Positions 62,872-64,000 of a stretch of DNA of 64,000 nt are shown piece by piece (within the stretch, counting starts at the first letter, position 1; each line of letters opens with the position of its first letter). A model generated the notes under the pieces. The model was given only the letters and a program-made list of their open reading frames with translations, did not search any database and was not told where the DNA came from. The stretch is from Sphingomonas bacterium. GTDB lineage: Bacteria > Pseudomonadota > Alphaproteobacteria > Sphingomonadales > Sphingomonadaceae. The position numbers and the translations under genes are program-made. The DNA is taken from positions 1-64,000 of the forward strand of contig NZ_JAQGKZ010000055.1 in NCBI RefSeq assembly GCF_028289855.1. The letters run 5' to 3'.

Positions 62872-63414
62872 TCAGCCCTTGCGCTTGCCGGGGATCAGCT
62901 TGGCGACTCGGCCGCCAAGTTTCATCAATGTGACGAGCGTCGGTTTGGGCAGCACGCGGACCTGGTCGTACCAGGATGACAGCGTCCAGATGAACTCGTA
63001 CATCCGCCCGACGCGCTGGCGGACATGCTCGGGCGCCTTCTTGTCGGCGGCGAGTCGCTCGGACAATTCGGCGAGGAGCGCGATGGTCGGGTCGACTTCG
63101 CGCCGCTTGCGCTCGGCGGCGATGCGCAGCAGCATTTCCCACAAATCGGTCTCGGCGGCAAAATGGTCGCGGCGGTCGCCCTCGACATGGACGCGGCGGA
63201 CGATCGAATAGGCCTGCAATTCCTTGAGCGCGGTCGACACGTTCGAGCGGGCCAAGCCGAGCGCGTTGACGATCGTGTCGGCGTCGAGCGGTCGGTCGGA
63301 GAGGTAGAGCAGCGCATGAACCTGCGCGACCGAGCGGTTGACGCCCCAGTGCGTCCCCATTTCCCCCCAATGGAGGATGAAGGCCTTGGCATCGGGATGG
63401 TCGATCGCGGTCAT
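62872..63414 (-). CDS. GbsR/MarR-type transcriptional regulator
   Basis: 180 aa winged helix: VHALLYLSDRPLDADTIVNA, LGLARSNVSTALKELQAYSI (recognition helix) and VRRVHVEGDRRDHFAAETDL (wing), then a dimerisation helix. Best fit is the GbsR subgroup. The start ATG 63412-63414 leaves a promoter with -35 TTGACT and -10 TATTTC (17-bp spacer, 63437-63465) just upstream, overlapping the operator. Ligand unknown. Confidence 0.88.
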   Translation of the reverse strand: MTAIDHPDAKAFILHWGEMGTHWGVNRSVAQVHALLYLSDRPLDADTIVNALGLARSNVSTALKELQAYSIVRRVHVEGDRRDHFAAETDLWEMLLRIAAERKRREVDPTIALLAELSERLAADKKAPEHVRQRVGRMYEFIWTLSSWYDQVRVLPKPTLVTLMKLGGRVAKLIPGKRKG

Positions 63415-63422
63415 ATCGACTC

Positions 63423-63441
63423 TTTCTGTAATTTCAGAAAT
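63423..63441. promoter_or_regulatory. Operator palindrome in the GbsR-like gene's promoter
   Basis: TTTCTGTAATTTCAGAAAT, an imperfect dyad (TTTCTG...CAGAAA), overlapping the predicted -10 and 9 bp before the start codon, so it is suitable for autorepression. Confidence 0.75.
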
Positions 63442-63516
63442 AACTGTTGAGCGATTTGGAGTCAAGCGGTCGATCGGGACTTGCGGCGAAAAGGGAGCTG
63501 GCCCATCGTACGCGCC

Positions 63517-64000
63517 ATGTCATCGGCCGCTCCGAAGTTTCCTCTTCTGTTTGTCGCTGCTTTGGTTGCAGGCGTGAGCTATTGGATCGGCGGGCAACAC
63601 ACCGAGCCGGCGCTGTTGCCGATGGCGTGGAAGGGCAGCGGCGTCGGGCTGCTCGCGCTGTGGGCGGCGCTCAACGCGCGCAATCGCGACGGGTGGCAGA
63701 TTGCGGCCGTGCTGGCGCTTGGCGCGCTGGGGGATGTGGTGCTCGAACGCAGCCAGGCGGGCGGGGGCGGGGCTTTCCTCGCCGGGCACATCGTCGCTGC
63801 AGCGCTGTACTGGCGTCATCACCGGATGAAGCGGACGCCAAGCCAGACCGCGCTGGCATTGCTCCTGCTGGTCGGCACGCCGCTGATCGCATTCCTGCTT
63901 CCCGCCGATCGCGCCGCCGCACCGCTGATCGCGGTGTACGCGCTCGGACTAGGGGCGATGGCGGGCAGTGCCTGGGCGAGCACCTTTCCGCGTTATCGCC
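63517..64000 (+). CDS. YhhN/TMEM86-family membrane protein (lysoplasmalogenase-like), 3' truncated
   Basis: Starts MSSAAPKFPLLFVAALVAGV; GALGDVVLER and GGGAFLAGHIVAAALYW are family-like segments, with several helices, running off the window at 161 codons. YhhN proteins are lysoplasmalogenases or relatives; activity here is inferred from family only. Confidence 0.8.
   Translation, partial: MSSAAPKFPLLFVAALVAGVSYWIGGQHTEPALLPMAWKGSGVGLLALWAALNARNRDGWQIAAVLALGALGDVVLERSQAGGGGAFLAGHIVAAALYWRHHRMKRTPSQTALALLLLVGTPLIAFLLPADRAAAPLIAVYALGLGAMAGSAWASTFPRYR

Overview
The window is GC-rich (roughly two-thirds G+C), gene-dense chromosomal DNA from an alphaproteobacterium, most likely a member of the Sphingomonadaceae close to Sphingomonas. 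The assignment rests on the style of the proteins (a large orphan TonB receptor, an M2 ACE-like peptidase, short DUF924, DUF2218 and GFA proteins) and on gene orders (lapA-pyrF-trpFBA, mtaB-ftsY-yciB, ffh-rpsP-rimM-trmD-rplS, a squalene/phytoene-synthase-like gene near trmFO). No rRNA, integrase, transposase, plasmid or phage genes and no CRISPR array were seen. It looks like core chromosome with small accessory insertions.

Layout. 1-6801 (minus): an EEP nuclease-fold protein, a patatin-like lipase, lapA, pyrF, trpF, trpB, a 57-aa membrane ORF and the 5' part of trpA, mostly joined by 4-nt start/stop overlaps. 6866-9926: a small unknown protein, tRNA-Thr(TGT), and a coupled rarA-mmcQ-DUF429 operon. 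10052-11448: a YqjI/NfeR-like PadR regulator with two palindromic operators, DUF2218, SufE. 11601-16004: a phage-shock (Psp) locus. pspF is divergent from a sigma-54-driven operon encoding a 52-aa exported peptide, PspA, PspB and PspC, followed by a run of six further small membrane proteins, most of them PspB-like. This expanded Psp array is the most unusual system in the window. 16070-22922: a secreted protein, Fe/Mn SOD, a 51-aa ORF, the mtaB-ftsY-yciB operon, DUF924 and a GGDEF-EAL protein. 23167-28024: ffh, rpsP (with a very long acidic tail), rimM, an inverted thioredoxin-reductase-like gene, trmD, rplS and a strong terminator.

28280-34170: a SoxR locus (SoxR box, VOC protein, GT-C-like membrane protein), a DPP-IV-type peptidase, a cysteine-desulfurase-like protein. 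34277-41443: asd, yjdF, an HCCA-isomerase-like protein, GFA, a marR-emrA-emrB efflux operon, a second GFA and an alpha/beta hydrolase. 41498-49346: M2 peptidase plus SIMPL protein, AMP nucleosidase between two Lys/Ala-rich proteins, peroxiredoxin, YqgE, a membrane protein, a lipoprotein, GNAT. 49429-54202: ahcY behind an AT-rich palindrome, then a 1057-aa TonB-dependent receptor. 54263-57449: a TadE/TadE/TadG-type triplet. 57525-64000: a phytoene-synthase-like protein, an EF-hand protein, trmFO, GT2, membrane proteins, a GbsR/MarR-type regulator whose operator-like palindrome also lies in front of a nearby membrane-protein operon, and a truncated YhhN-family gene.

Themes. Translational coupling by ATGA/GTGA overlaps is pervasive. 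Five convergent pairs share a 4-nt overlap of their stop codons. SRP components Ffh and FtsY lie within 5 kb of each other. Several regulators (PspF, PadR, SoxR, MarR, GbsR) sit next to visible candidate operators, so the window is unusually readable for local regulation. No intergenic stretch exceeds 300 bases.
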